Source: Sulfurimonas sp. (GTDB taxonomy: Bacteria; Campylobacterota; Campylobacteria; Campylobacterales; Sulfurimonadaceae). Taken from it: DNA of 39,105 bases. Of this stretch, positions 17,144 through 26,807 are shown in pieces (the stretch's first letter is position 1; every line of letters starts with the position of its first letter). Location: NCBI RefSeq assembly GCF_028694605.1, contig NZ_JAQVKP010000018.1:1-39105 (forward strand), read 5' to 3'. The position numbers were made by a program, and so were the translations under genes. The notes under the pieces were generated by a model. The model saw nothing but the letters and a program-made list of their open reading frames with translations, was not told the origin of the DNA and ran no database searches.

Positions 17144-18226
17144 TTATAGGCTCTTTATCGTTTCATAGAGTTTTTGCATCTGAACATCGTACCCGAAATC
17201 TTTTTTAGCTCTTACGTATCCTGCTTCTGCAAGGGACTTTTTGGCATCCGGATTTTTATAGAGGTACGCTATCTTTTGCGCTAAATTTTCGGCTGTTCTA
17301 TCAAAAAGTAGCCCATCTACACCATCTTGGATGATTTCTAGCGGTCCACCTCTGTCTGTGGCTAAGCTGCACACTCTGTTTATCATCGACTCTATAACGA
17401 CCAGTCCAAAAGTTTCTTTCTGGCTTGCTAAAACGGTTACATCGCATAGGCTTATGTGTTCGTTCACATCTTTTGTAAAACCGCTAAAGAGAACTCTCTC
17501 TTCCAGCCCCAAATGCTTTACTCTCTTTTTAAGCTCTGAGAGATATGCTTCGCTCATAGTATGACCGACTATAAGTGCTTTGATGTTTGGCTCTTTGAGT
17601 TTTGCGAGAGCCTCTATAACGATATATTGCCCTTTATCTTCGCAAATTCTGCCGACTATACCAACTACAAATGTATCTTTTAGTTTATACTTTGCTCTTA
17701 AATCCTCGACTTTTTGCATATCAACCTGAGACTTTTTTGCACCAAGGTATATAGTTTTTATGGATGGTCTGACCTCTTGAGGAATAAACCTTTGCATCTG
17801 TTCTTCTATTTGTTTGGTTACTGCATGGAGCAGGTCGATATTTTTATAGAGCCATCGATGGTAGAAATCATCCTTGAATCTTGTCATGTTCATATGTCTG
17901 GAGTGAAGGATTTTTGGCTTTTTTTTGCTGAAGAGCTTTGCTAAAACAACAGTCATTATGTCTTTGCCCCAGTGAAAATGAACTACATCTATATCATACT
18001 TGTCTATAAATCTTGCGAGTTTTAGTGCCGGGATAAATGGAAAAAATTTACTGCGTTTTATGGCTGCTTTTTCTTTGTGCTCTATAAAATCATCCAGTTT
18101 TGTACCGGGTGCAACTACAATATGGCATTGTGCTATGTTCTTAAAGTACTCAAAACAGTTTACGGCAGAGAGTTCTAATCCACCAAGCCCATGAGCAAGG
18201 CAAATTTCAGCAATGTTTTTTTTCAT
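17144..18226 (-). CDS. Family 4 glycosyltransferase
   Basis: A 360-aa GT-B enzyme and the first gene of the eight-gene glycan operon. HGLGGLELSAVN near residue 13 is the acceptor loop; GIVGRICEDKGQ, VLASQKETFGLVVIESM and EIIQDGVDGL form the donor domain with the EX7E pair. The start is the ATG at 18226, with AT-rich DNA upstream holding the divergent msbA-like start. Context suggests it extends the core oligosaccharide; specificity cannot be read. Confidence 0.86.
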   Translation of the reverse strand: MKKNIAEICLAHGLGGLELSAVNCFEYFKNIAQCHIVVAPGTKLDDFIEHKEKAAIKRSKFFPFIPALKLARFIDKYDIDVVHFHWGKDIMTVVLAKLFSKKKPKILHSRHMNMTRFKDDFYHRWLYKNIDLLHAVTKQIEEQMQRFIPQEVRPSIKTIYLGAKKSQVDMQKVEDLRAKYKLKDTFVVGIVGRICEDKGQYIVIEALAKLKEPNIKALIVGHTMSEAYLSELKKRVKHLGLEERVLFSGFTKDVNEHISLCDVTVLASQKETFGLVVIESMINRVCSLATDRGGPLEIIQDGVDGLLFDRTAENLAQKIAYLYKNPDAKKSLAEAGYVRAKKDFGYDVQMQKLYETIKSL

Positions 18227-18348
18227 TATATCCCATTGGCACAGTCGCGTTTTATGTAAGTTGAGATTTTACACAAAGAAAAATGAAAAAAAGATTATTT
18301 AGTACTTTTTAGATAAAATTCGCACAAGATAAAAGTTTTGGAACTGCT

Positions 18349-20058
18349 TTGAAAAAAATATTGAAACGTTATTTGCCATATATGAAAGAGTACAAATTTG
18401 AGTATTTTTTAGTGCTTGTCGGTATGATTTTTACGGTAGGCGCGACGACGGCGACGGCGCATATCATGAAGCCGCTTATGGATGAGATGTTTATCCAAAA
18501 AAAAGAGGAGATGCTCTACCTCATCCCGCTCGGGCTTGTGACTATCTACTTTTTTAAGTCGGTAGGCAGATATATGCAGTCAGTTTTTATGACATATATC
18601 GGGCAGCATATCGTTACACGATTTCGTGAGATGCTTTTGGAAAAAATCATCAATTTTGATATGTTATACCTCTATCAAAATCGCAGCGGAGAGCTTATCT
18701 CTCGTGTGACCAACGACATTGAGCGTATCCGCTATTTTGTCTCTAACATGCTTCCTGAATTGCTTCGGGAGAGTTTGACGAGTGTTGCACTTGTGGGGTA
18801 TATTATCTACCTCAATCCCACGCTTGCTTTTTACTCACTTGTGCTTTTGCCTCTGGCAATTTTCCCTATTTTGCAAATTGGAAAAAAACTTAAAAAGTAC
18901 TCGCGCCGTTCACAAGAGAAAAATGCGGATGTGGTGAGCCGCTTAACCGAGGTGTTTAACAACAGCGAAATCATCAAGGCAAATGCAACTGCGAAGTTCG
19001 AGATGGAGCGGTTTAGTACGCAAAATTGGCAATTTTTTAAGATAAATATGAAGTCCGTCTATGTCGGCGATATTGTCTCGCCGCTGATGGAGATAGTAGG
19101 AGCGGCAGGGCTTGCGGCGGTCATCTTTGTAGGTGGCAAAGAGGTTTATGGGGGGCGCATGAGTGTAGGAGAGTTTACTGCATTTATAACCGCTGTCGGG
19201 CTTGTTTTCCAGCCGATTCGCCGTATCGGCTCCATCTACTCTAAAATTCAAGATGCCTTTTCTGCAAGCGAGAGGGTTTTTGAGCTCCTTGATAGAGAAA
19301 ATAAAATAGTTGATGGAAATAAGCCTTTGCGTGAAGATATAACGCATATAGAGTTTAGAAATGTAAAACTTGCTTATGATGAGGGTTATGCACTTAATGG
19401 CGTAAATGCAGAGATAAGGCAAGGCCAGAATATCGCTTTAGTAGGAGATAGCGGTGGCGGAAAGAGTACATTTATAAATATGCTTCTTCGTTTTTATGAT
19501 TCAAATAGCGGCGAAATAGTTATAAATGGCACAAACATAAAAGAGTTTACGCAAGATTCTCTTAAGCATCATATCTCTTTGGTAACGCAAAGAATCTACA
19601 TTTTTCAAGATACTTTGGCGGCAAATGTCGCATACGGGCAGGAGATTGATGAAGAGAGAGTTAAAGAAGCACTTATTTTGGCAGATGCATGGGCTTTTGC
19701 AGAGTTGCTAGAAGACGGGATTTATACAAAAATGGAGGAGTTTGGTTCAAACCTCTCAGGAGGACAGAGACAACGCATCGCTATCGCCAGAGCCATCTAC
19801 AAACACGCCTCGCTTCTGCTTTTTGATGAAGCGACGTCCGCACTTGACAATGAGAGCGAAAAGCGTATCCAAGAAGCTCTGGATAGATATACACAAGACA
19901 AAATCACCATAACTATCGCCCACAGACTCAGTACGATAAAACATGCGGATATGATTTTGGTGATGCAAAAAGGCAAGATTATAGCAAGCGGGAAACATAG
20001 TGAACTTTTAGAGAGTTGTGAAGTCTATCAAAGATTGGCAGGGAAATTAAAAAACTAA
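18349..20058 (+). CDS. msbA: MsbA-like lipid A / glycolipid ABC exporter
   Basis: A half-transporter of 569 aa with a six-helix membrane domain fused to an ATPase. Walker A GDSGGGKST is at residues 366-374, the ABC signature LSGGQRQR at 469-476, Walker B LLLFDEATSALD follows, and an IAHRLST H-loop. MsbA flips lipid A-core across the inner membrane, and the divergent core cluster fits this. A PglK-type glycolipid flippase is an alternative. The start is TTG 18349, with a weak GGA 6 bases upstream; LKKILKRYLPYMKEY is a normal N-terminus. Confidence 0.86.
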   Translation: MKKILKRYLPYMKEYKFEYFLVLVGMIFTVGATTATAHIMKPLMDEMFIQKKEEMLYLIPLGLVTIYFFKSVGRYMQSVFMTYIGQHIVTRFREMLLEKIINFDMLYLYQNRSGELISRVTNDIERIRYFVSNMLPELLRESLTSVALVGYIIYLNPTLAFYSLVLLPLAIFPILQIGKKLKKYSRRSQEKNADVVSRLTEVFNNSEIIKANATAKFEMERFSTQNWQFFKINMKSVYVGDIVSPLMEIVGAAGLAAVIFVGGKEVYGGRMSVGEFTAFITAVGLVFQPIRRIGSIYSKIQDAFSASERVFELLDRENKIVDGNKPLREDITHIEFRNVKLAYDEGYALNGVNAEIRQGQNIALVGDSGGGKSTFINMLLRFYDSNSGEIVINGTNIKEFTQDSLKHHISLVTQRIYIFQDTLAANVAYGQEIDEERVKEALILADAWAFAELLEDGIYTKMEEFGSNLSGGQRQRIAIARAIYKHASLLLFDEATSALDNESEKRIQEALDRYTQDKITITIAHRLSTIKHADMILVMQKGKIIASGKHSELLESCEVYQRLAGKLKN

Positions 20059-20122
20059 ATTAATTAGCCTTTCAACACTTTTTAGAGATAATCGCCAAAT
20101 TATAAGAAATGGACTATTTATT

Positions 20123-21490
20123 ATGCTAGATTTCACAAAATTTACAAAATACTCAAAACCGGGACCTCGTTATACAAGTTATCCGACAGCGTTAGAGTTT
20201 AGCGATACATTCGGGTATGACGAGTATATAAAAAAGTTACAACAGCAAGATTCTGCTCGCCCCTTGAGCCTCTACTTTCACTTGCCTTTTTGTAAAAATG
20301 CGTGCTATTTTTGCGGTTGCAATGTCGTCTTTACTTCCAAAGAGGATAAGATGGTTCGCTACATCGACTACCTCAAAAGAGAGCTAAAGATACTCGCTTC
20401 CTATGTAAACTGCAACCGTGAAGTGATTCAGATGCACTTTGGCGGCGGAACTCCTACTTTTTTCAATGCACCGCAGTTGGAAGAGGTTATCAAAGAGATA
20501 AAATCTTTTTTTCCAAATTTCGTAAAAGATGCGGAAATCAGCTGTGAGATAGACCCTCGCCACATAAATGAAGAGCAGATGAAAGTATTAAGTGATAACG
20601 GTTTTAACCGTGTGAGCTTCGGTTTGCAGGATTTTAATGAAAAAGTCCAGCATGCCGTTCATAGAATCCAGCCATACGCCATCACAAAAGCGGCGATGGA
20701 CTTGGCGAGAAAGTACGGTATGCACTCGGTCAATGTTGACCTTATCTACGGACTTCCTTTCCAGACTTTAGAGACTTTTAAAGAGACGCTAGAACTCGCT
20801 CTTACGCTAAATCCCGACAGATTTGCGGTGTTTAACTATGCGCATGTGCCTTGGATGAAAAAAACTATGCGCAAGATTGATGAGACGACACTGCCTCTGC
20901 CTGATGAGAAGCTCCGCATTATGCAGCACACCATCAGTTTTTTAACCTCTAATGGCTATAAAATGATAGGAATGGATCATTTTGCAAAGCCTGAAGATGA
21001 ACTTTTTAAGGCGATAGAAAAAGGGGAACTTCACAGAAATTTCCAAGGTTATACCACAAAAGGCGGAGCTGATTTGGTGGGCGTGGGGCTTACTTCCATC
21101 GGCGAAGGGGTGGACTACTATGCGCAAAACACCAAAGATATGCAGGAGTATGAAGAGGCTATTGATGCAAACAAACTCCCTTTTGAGAGAGGAATCGTCT
21201 TAAACAGAGATGACCAAATCAGGCAATTTGTAATCATGGAACTTATGAGCAACTTCAAGCTTGATATAAAAAGATTTGAAAAGCTCTTTGGTATTGATTT
21301 TAAGTCCTATTTTGCGGATGCGGTTGAAGCCCTAAAACCGTTTGAAGATGATGAACTTTTAATGATAAGCGATGATTTTATAGAGTGCAGCCAAACGGGA
21401 ACACTGCTTATAAGAAATATCGCAATGCCTTTTGATGCCTATATGAAAAAACATGCTGCAAATGCAAAAACATTCTCTAAAACGGTTTAG
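20123..21490 (+). CDS. hemN: Oxygen-independent coproporphyrinogen III dehydrogenase
   Basis: Radical SAM enzyme of 455 aa, true HemN length. The 4Fe-4S cluster and neighbouring site are Cys57, Cys61, Cys64 and Cys66 (CxxxCxxCxC), followed by the SAM-binding HFGGGTPT. The N-terminal GPRYTSYPTA segment distinguishes HemN from HemW. It decarboxylates coproporphyrinogen III in haem synthesis without oxygen. It is followed after 2 bases by the Fe-S protein gene, so the two are probably co-transcribed. Confidence 0.95.
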   Translation: MLDFTKFTKYSKPGPRYTSYPTALEFSDTFGYDEYIKKLQQQDSARPLSLYFHLPFCKNACYFCGCNVVFTSKEDKMVRYIDYLKRELKILASYVNCNREVIQMHFGGGTPTFFNAPQLEEVIKEIKSFFPNFVKDAEISCEIDPRHINEEQMKVLSDNGFNRVSFGLQDFNEKVQHAVHRIQPYAITKAAMDLARKYGMHSVNVDLIYGLPFQTLETFKETLELALTLNPDRFAVFNYAHVPWMKKTMRKIDETTLPLPDEKLRIMQHTISFLTSNGYKMIGMDHFAKPEDELFKAIEKGELHRNFQGYTTKGGADLVGVGLTSIGEGVDYYAQNTKDMQEYEEAIDANKLPFERGIVLNRDDQIRQFVIMELMSNFKLDIKRFEKLFGIDFKSYFADAVEALKPFEDDELLMISDDFIECSQTGTLLIRNIAMPFDAYMKKHAANAKTFSKTV

Positions 21491-21492
21491 CG

Positions 21493-22776
21493 ATGAGTCA
21501 TACACCACAAGATATATTTGATTTTAAATCTATAACGGATGATTGTATCAAGTGCGGAAAGTGTATCCCCGTTTGTACCATTCACAATGTCAATGCCGAT
21601 GAAGTTACCTCGCCTCGCGGTTTTTTAGATCTTTTAGGAGCGTACCAAAGAGGCAATCTTGAACTGGATGCAAATGCAAAAGCCATCTTTGAGAGCTGTT
21701 TTTTATGTACGGCTTGTGTTGAGGTTTGCCCAAAATCACTTCCTACTGACATGGTTATAGAACAAGTTCGCTCCGACATAGGCAAAAAGTTCGGTATCGC
21801 ATGGTACAAAAAAGCTTTCTTTTTGCTTCTTCGCCACCGCTGGCTTAACGATATAGCATTTAAACTCGGATGGGTGTTTCAGACATGCGGCTTTAAGATT
21901 CAAGCGGACATCGACTCTATGAGTTCCCGCTTTAATCTGCCGATGTTAAAAGCCGACAGGCTCTTGCCAAGTCTAAGAAAAACCTCATTTTTAAATTCAC
22001 ACGAAGAAAATATAAACAACGGCGGAAAAAGAAAAGTCGCCATCTTTATAGGGTGCTTGGGCAACTACAACTATGTAAATGTCGGAAATTCGCTTTTAGA
22101 GATACTTGAACATTTGGGCATAGACGCATTTTTGGCAAAAGACCAAAAGTGCTGTTCTGCACCTGCCTATTTTACGGGAGATTTTGATACGGTTGACTAT
22201 AACGCAAAGTTTAACATAGAGTATTTTGAGAGTTTTAGCAAAGATGTTGAGGCTATTATAGTTCCTGAAGCGACATGCAGTGCTATGCTCAAAATCGACT
22301 ATGAACACTACTTTCATGACCAGCCTGAGTGGTTGGCAAGAGCGGTGGCCTTGAAAGATAAAATCTTTATGGCAACCGAGTGGCTTGAGAAGCATACAGA
22401 GCTTAGCAAGATACTCGCATCAAAGAAAAAAGATGCAAAAATAGTCACTTACCATGACCCGTGTCATGCAAGAAAAATGCAAGGCATCCATAAAGAACCA
22501 CGCAATCTTATAAGTCAAAACTACACCATCAAAGAGATGAGCGACCCAAATACATGCTGCGGATTTGGCGGTGTGACAATGCAAAGCGAGAAGTACCATC
22601 TTGCAAAAGCTGCGGGACTTCCAAAAGCAGCTATGATAAAAGAGACAAAAGCTGATTTCGTCAGTTCAGAGTGTAGCGCATGCCGTATGCAGATAAACGC
22701 TTCCATGAACTATGTCGATGCGCCGCAAGTTTTTAAAAACCCAATAGAGCTTATCGCCGAGGCGCTTAGAGACTAA
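21493..22776 (+). CDS. GlcF/LutA/GlpC-like Fe-S oxidoreductase with two CCG domains
   Basis: A 427-aa soluble protein. Two 4Fe-4S ferredoxin motifs lie near the N-terminus (CIKCGKCIPVC and CFLCTACVEVC). Two Cys-rich CCG domains follow, each ending in a CC pair (CCSAPAYF and CCGFGG). This is the layout of the iron-sulfur subunits of glycolate oxidase, lactate utilisation and anaerobic glycerol-3-phosphate dehydrogenase. No catalytic flavoprotein is next to it, so the substrate is open. It lies between hemN and lgt with almost no spacing. Confidence 0.85.
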   Translation: MSHTPQDIFDFKSITDDCIKCGKCIPVCTIHNVNADEVTSPRGFLDLLGAYQRGNLELDANAKAIFESCFLCTACVEVCPKSLPTDMVIEQVRSDIGKKFGIAWYKKAFFLLLRHRWLNDIAFKLGWVFQTCGFKIQADIDSMSSRFNLPMLKADRLLPSLRKTSFLNSHEENINNGGKRKVAIFIGCLGNYNYVNVGNSLLEILEHLGIDAFLAKDQKCCSAPAYFTGDFDTVDYNAKFNIEYFESFSKDVEAIIVPEATCSAMLKIDYEHYFHDQPEWLARAVALKDKIFMATEWLEKHTELSKILASKKKDAKIVTYHDPCHARKMQGIHKEPRNLISQNYTIKEMSDPNTCCGFGGVTMQSEKYHLAKAAGLPKAAMIKETKADFVSSECSACRMQINASMNYVDAPQVFKNPIELIAEALRD

Positions 22777-23585
22777 TGTCGGCGTGGAACAACATTTACG
22801 CAACATTTGACCCGATAGCTTTTACGCTTTTTATACCGGTGCATTGGTATGGGATTATGTATGTTTTGGCACTGCTCACTGCACTTTATATCGGGAAGTA
22901 CTTTATCAAAAAAGAGAGCCTTGATTTTGGTGGCAAAGAGATAGATGCTTACTTTATCTATGTAGAAATTGGCGTTATTTTGGGTGCTAGACTTGGCTAT
23001 ATCCTATTTTACGATACGCATACACTCTACTACCTCTCACATCCGTGGCAGATTTTTAATCCATTTTCTAATGGCGAGTTTGTAGGCATAAGAGGCATGA
23101 GCTACCACGGCGCGGTCTTGGGCTTTTTGATAAGCACCTATATGTACTCCAAAAAACATAAAATCGCATTTGGCAAGATTATGGATTTAGTCGCCATAAG
23201 CGTACCGCTTGCATTTGTTTTTGGACGTATCGGCAACTTTTTAAATCAAGAACTTATCGGCAGAGAGACGGACGTGCCATGGGGGATTTTGGTTGATGGC
23301 GTACTGCGTCATCCATCACAGCTTTATGAAGCTGTTTTGGAAGGATTTGGGGTATTTTTAGTTGTCTATATCTATAAAAAATATCAAAAATTCAGCGGGG
23401 AGCTGATTTTGGTTTATGGTATCAGCTACGGAATTTTCCGTGCTGTAGCCGAGATTTGGCGCGCACCTGATGTGCAGATAGGATACGTTTGTTGCAATGC
23501 GATAACGCAAGGGCAAGTTATGAGTCTAGCGATGAGTTTTGTAGGTGCTGTTGCGTGGATTTACTTTAAAAAGAGAGCGCTTTAG
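22776..23585 (+). CDS. lgt: Prolipoprotein diacylglyceryl transferase
   Basis: A 269-aa inner-membrane enzyme with about seven helices that transfers diacylglycerol from phosphatidylglycerol to the lipobox cysteine of prolipoproteins. Hallmarks are VHWYGIMY near residue 23, RGMSYHGAVLG, the Lgt signature GRIGNFLNQELIGR at about residue 150, and HPSQLYE. The ATG overlaps the previous stop (TAATG), so it is translationally coupled. Its stop overlaps the convergent DUF2062 gene by 4 bases. Confidence 0.95.
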   Translation: MSAWNNIYATFDPIAFTLFIPVHWYGIMYVLALLTALYIGKYFIKKESLDFGGKEIDAYFIYVEIGVILGARLGYILFYDTHTLYYLSHPWQIFNPFSNGEFVGIRGMSYHGAVLGFLISTYMYSKKHKIAFGKIMDLVAISVPLAFVFGRIGNFLNQELIGRETDVPWGILVDGVLRHPSQLYEAVLEGFGVFLVVYIYKKYQKFSGELILVYGISYGIFRAVAEIWRAPDVQIGYVCCNAITQGQVMSLAMSFVGAVAWIYFKKRAL

Positions 23586-24103
23586 GCATCATCTGTATTC
23601 TTTGAACTACACTTTGCATTTCCATTTTTACGAATCTCCTGATCTTTACGTACGGAGTTTCTCCAAACAAGATTTACAAGGTAATAACCAAGAATTGAAC
23701 CAAAAACAGAGTAGAAAGCAGTCCCGACATACAGAGGGATAAAAATATTGCCGATGTTTTGGCTAAACCACTCTAGCGTCATCTCCACAGGCGATGTCTG
23801 CATGCCTAAGAGAAAGCTTCCTGTAAGATATTCCATATAGTACATAGGCGGCATGGTAAAAGGGTTGCTGAGCCAACACATGGAGAGGGCGATTGGGACG
23901 TTAAAACGGGCAAAGGGGATGACGGATACAACGGCGAGCATCTGCATGGGCATGGGAATAAAGGCAATGAAAAGCCCTATCAAAACTCCTTTTGAAACCA
24001 TTCTTCTGTTTGGAAAAAGATAGTCTGCTGGGATGTTGTACTTTTGCATAAAGCTTCTTAATTTTTCGCTTGCGCTGATTGTTTTAAAAGTTTTTCTTAT
24101 CAT
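23582..24103 (-). CDS. DUF2062 family membrane protein
   Basis: A 173-aa protein with about three hydrophobic segments. The family pattern is visible: GVLIGLFIAFIPMPMQM, then WLSNPFTMPPMYY, a strongly conserved string of DUF2062. The biochemical function is not established for the family. It is monocistronic and convergent with lgt, and its start lies close to the divergent DedA gene. Confidence 0.85.
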   Translation of the reverse strand: MIRKTFKTISASEKLRSFMQKYNIPADYLFPNRRMVSKGVLIGLFIAFIPMPMQMLAVVSVIPFARFNVPIALSMCWLSNPFTMPPMYYMEYLTGSFLLGMQTSPVEMTLEWFSQNIGNIFIPLYVGTAFYSVFGSILGYYLVNLVWRNSVRKDQEIRKNGNAKCSSKNTDDA

Positions 24104-24188
24104 TAACAGCTCTTTGATTTTTCAAAAATTATAGCAAAATTAAACCTTGGATTAACATATCTTTGACTATAATCCACCGTATAATATT

Positions 24189-24818
24189 ATGGTATCGAAG
24201 GTGTTTGTGGAGCAGTTATTTCTTGATTGGCTCAAAGAGTATGGCTATATCGTTCTTTTTGCTTGGAGTATTTTAGAAGGGGAACTTGGGCTTATAATGG
24301 CGGGCATTATGTCTCATACGGGAGATATGTTTTTGCCTTTTGCTATTATTGTTGGTGGATTTGGCGGTTTTGCGGGGGATCAAATCTACTTTTATATCGG
24401 GCGGTTTAACAAAAAGTATATTCACAATAAAATTCGCTCACAACGCACAAAGTTTGCGTTAGCTCACTTGTTGCTCAAAAAATACGGCTGGCCTATTATA
24501 TTTGTGCAGCGATATATGTATGGAATGCGAACAGTCATTCCCATGGCGATAGGTATCACAAAATATTCAAGTCGCCAATTTGCCGTTATCAACTTTGTAA
24601 GCGCCATCGCTTGGGCTTCCATCACGATTATTCCCGCCTATTTTTACGGGGATGAGCTTTTGGAGCTTATTAGATGGATTAAAGCGCATTGGTATTTTGC
24701 GATACCGCTTATCGTCACAGTGGTTGGGACACTTTTTTATAATCTCAACAAATTTGAGAAAAACCTTGTTCTTAAGCGTCACGAGCGAAAAAACGGGCTA
24801 GGAGCAAAAACAATTTAA
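24189..24818 (+). CDS. DedA family membrane protein
   Basis: A 209-aa polytopic protein of the DedA/SNARE-associated family, whose characterised members flip undecaprenyl phosphate or phospholipids. It shows LEGELGLIMAGI, FAGDQIYFYIGR, and the conserved YMYGMRTVIPMAIG with its functional Arg. ATG 24189 has no ribosome-binding site. GTG 24207 has GAAGG at 24197-24201 and may be the real start, shortening the protein by six residues. TATAAT boxes at 24168-24173 and 24180-24185 lie in front, and the second would favour the GTG. Confidence 0.88.
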   Translation: MVSKVFVEQLFLDWLKEYGYIVLFAWSILEGELGLIMAGIMSHTGDMFLPFAIIVGGFGGFAGDQIYFYIGRFNKKYIHNKIRSQRTKFALAHLLLKKYGWPIIFVQRYMYGMRTVIPMAIGITKYSSRQFAVINFVSAIAWASITIIPAYFYGDELLELIRWIKAHWYFAIPLIVTVVGTLFYNLNKFEKNLVLKRHERKNGLGAKTI

Positions 24819-24833
24819 TGAAACAGGAAAATA

Positions 24834-26132
24834 ATGTCATTTGAAAAACTTGGGATAATCAAGCCCATTCTTAGCGCTATAAACGACTTCGGCTACGAAA
24901 AACCTACAGCCATACAGTCTCGTGCGATTCCTTTGGTTTTGGCAAAAAGCGATATTTTTGCAACTGCTCAAACAGGTACGGGAAAAACCGCCGCTTTTGG
25001 GCTTCCTATGCTTCAGCGGCTTAGAAAAACAACCGCAGACGAGAAGAGGGCGCTTCGCGGTCTTATCATCTCTCCTACGCGTGAGCTATCCATTCAGATA
25101 TATGAAGATTTGAAAAGTTATGCAAAAAATATGGAACTAAATATTGCAGTGCTTGTAGGCGGAAAAGATTTGGAGATGCAAAAAAAAGTTCTCAAGGAAG
25201 GTATTGATATCGTCATCGCAACACCCGGCAGAGTGCTGGAGCATGTCGAGAAGGGTTTAGACCTCTCAAGCGTGGAGATTTTTGTCCTTGATGAAGCAGA
25301 TAGAATGCTTGATATGGGCTTTATGAAAGAGATACGAAAGATTCATCCTCTTTTGCCAAAAAGGCATCAAACGCTTCTTTTCTCTGCTACATACAGCGAC
25401 AAGGTAAGAAAACTCTCAAAACTTATCCTCACAAAACCGGAATTCATAGAGACATCAAAAAAGAACTCAACGGTTGATACCATCAACCAAATAGCTTATC
25501 TGGTCGATACGGACAAAAAAGCACCGCTTTTGGCGTATATCATCGGTTCAAGAAATTTTAGACAAGTTTTAGTCTTTACCAGAACAAAAGCAAGTGCCGA
25601 TGCGTTAGTGCTTGAGCTGAAAAAAGATGGTTTAAAATGTGGCATTATTCATGGCGATAAAACGCAGGCGAGGCGCTTAAAAACGCTTAATGAATTTAAA
25701 GAAGGCAAGATAAAAGTTCTTGTAGCGACAGATATCGCTTCAAGAGGTTTGGATATAGAAGAACTTCCTTTTGTCATTAACTATGAACTTCCGTCGATTC
25801 CGGAGGATTATGTTCACAGAGTAGGGCGAACGGGGCGTGCAGGAAGAGAGGGGATGGCGATAAGCTTGATAGATGTTTACGAGAAGCACGATATCAGAGA
25901 TATTGAAAAACTAATAGGTATGAAAATTCAAAAAGAGACTATAAAGGGATTTGAGCCGGACCCAACCATAAGAAGACTTGACAAAGATGAGGTAAAACTC
26001 AAGAGCGAGCATAAAAAACCAGAAGCAAAACGCTTCAAAAAAGCACCAGCAAAACCCAGTAAGCCAAAAAAAGAGCTAACAAGCAAAAAAACTCCATCTG
26101 CCAAAAAAAGAAAAACTACAAAACGGGATTAA
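24834..26132 (+). CDS. rhlE: RhlE-like DEAD-box RNA helicase
   Basis: A 432-aa helicase with the two RecA-like domains: Q motif region near residue 24, AQTGTGKT (motif I), PTRELSIQ, TPGR, DEADRMLDMGF (motif II), SAT (motif III), and HRVGRTGRAG (motif VI) near residue 330. The last ~60 residues are rich in Lys and Pro, a basic RNA-binding tail typical of RhlE. The likely role is ribosome maturation and RNA turnover. It starts 15 bases after the DedA gene. Confidence 0.9.
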   Translation: MSFEKLGIIKPILSAINDFGYEKPTAIQSRAIPLVLAKSDIFATAQTGTGKTAAFGLPMLQRLRKTTADEKRALRGLIISPTRELSIQIYEDLKSYAKNMELNIAVLVGGKDLEMQKKVLKEGIDIVIATPGRVLEHVEKGLDLSSVEIFVLDEADRMLDMGFMKEIRKIHPLLPKRHQTLLFSATYSDKVRKLSKLILTKPEFIETSKKNSTVDTINQIAYLVDTDKKAPLLAYIIGSRNFRQVLVFTRTKASADALVLELKKDGLKCGIIHGDKTQARRLKTLNEFKEGKIKVLVATDIASRGLDIEELPFVINYELPSIPEDYVHRVGRTGRAGREGMAISLIDVYEKHDIRDIEKLIGMKIQKETIKGFEPDPTIRRLDKDEVKLKSEHKKPEAKRFKKAPAKPSKPKKELTSKKTPSAKKRKTTKRD

Positions 26133-26147
26133 AAAAAGGAGAGACAC

Positions 26148-26591
26148 ATGGAAGCAATCTACCCATACGCACACATCATTCACTTGGTACTTGCCGTTAT
26201 CTTTATAGGATACGTATTTACTGATGTTGTTATGATTTCGGCACTTAAAAATAAGTTTGGCAAAGAGACCGATACAAAAATCGCTCAAACACTTGGAGCA
26301 AAAAGCTTCAAAATATTTCCGCCCGCACTTCTCGTTATTGTGCTAACAGGCGGCATGATGATGTCAAAGTACATCAACTCAAGCGCAGGTTTTTTTGAAA
26401 CACCTTTGCAACAGCTGCTTGTTATAAAGATAACGTTAGCACTCATTATCGCTATAGGAGTGCTTTACAATCTCTACACAAAACTAACACAAAAACCAAA
26501 ACACCCATTTATGCAGGAGCATTTTCATAAACTTGTTTTAGTACTCGGGTTTTTTATAATTGTTCTTGCAAAGATGATGTTTGTAGCATAG
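26148..26591 (+). CDS. Small four-helix membrane protein, CopD-like
   Basis: A 147-aa protein with four predicted transmembrane helices. HIIHLVLAVIFIGYVF near the N-terminus holds spaced histidines, and HPFMQEHFHKLVL precedes the last helix. This pattern resembles the haem- or copper-related CopD/DUF2269 group. The resemblance is by topology and histidine spacing only. It is preceded by AGGAG and follows the helicase by 15 bases, so it may share its transcript. Confidence 0.6.
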   Translation: MEAIYPYAHIIHLVLAVIFIGYVFTDVVMISALKNKFGKETDTKIAQTLGAKSFKIFPPALLVIVLTGGMMMSKYINSSAGFFETPLQQLLVIKITLALIIAIGVLYNLYTKLTQKPKHPFMQEHFHKLVLVLGFFIIVLAKMMFVA

Positions 26592-26753
26592 TGGGCATAA
26601 TTATTAGGTACGGTACTATGTAAATCCGTATTTTGTGTTGCGCTGAATTGTTGAATTGGCGTGGTAAAAAAAGATGCTGATGATTTGAGAAACTCTCTTA
26701 CTTAAGAGTGTAATTAAAATAATAAAAATGAAATCTACTTATCAAGAATTGAT

Positions 26754-26788
26754 TATATTTCGCATTTATGATAATATTGCGAAATATA
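26754..26788. promoter_or_regulatory. Promoter and perfect inverted-repeat operator of the AAA ATPase gene
   Basis: TATATTTCGCA (26754-26764) and TGCGAAATATA (26778-26788) are an 11-bp perfect inverted repeat around a 13-base spacer. The spacer holds the likely -10 (TAATAT, 26772-26777), with TTGATT (26749-26754) 17 bases upstream as -35. A dimeric regulator bound here would block RNA polymerase. The regulator is not identifiable in the window. Confidence 0.55.
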
Positions 26789-26807
26789 CGCACATTAAAG
26801 GCTTGAA

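Noticed and set aside
26592..26807. Rho-independent terminator CTCTTACTTAAGAG after the CopD-like gene
   Set aside because: The palindrome has almost no loop, is AT-rich and lacks a following T-run.
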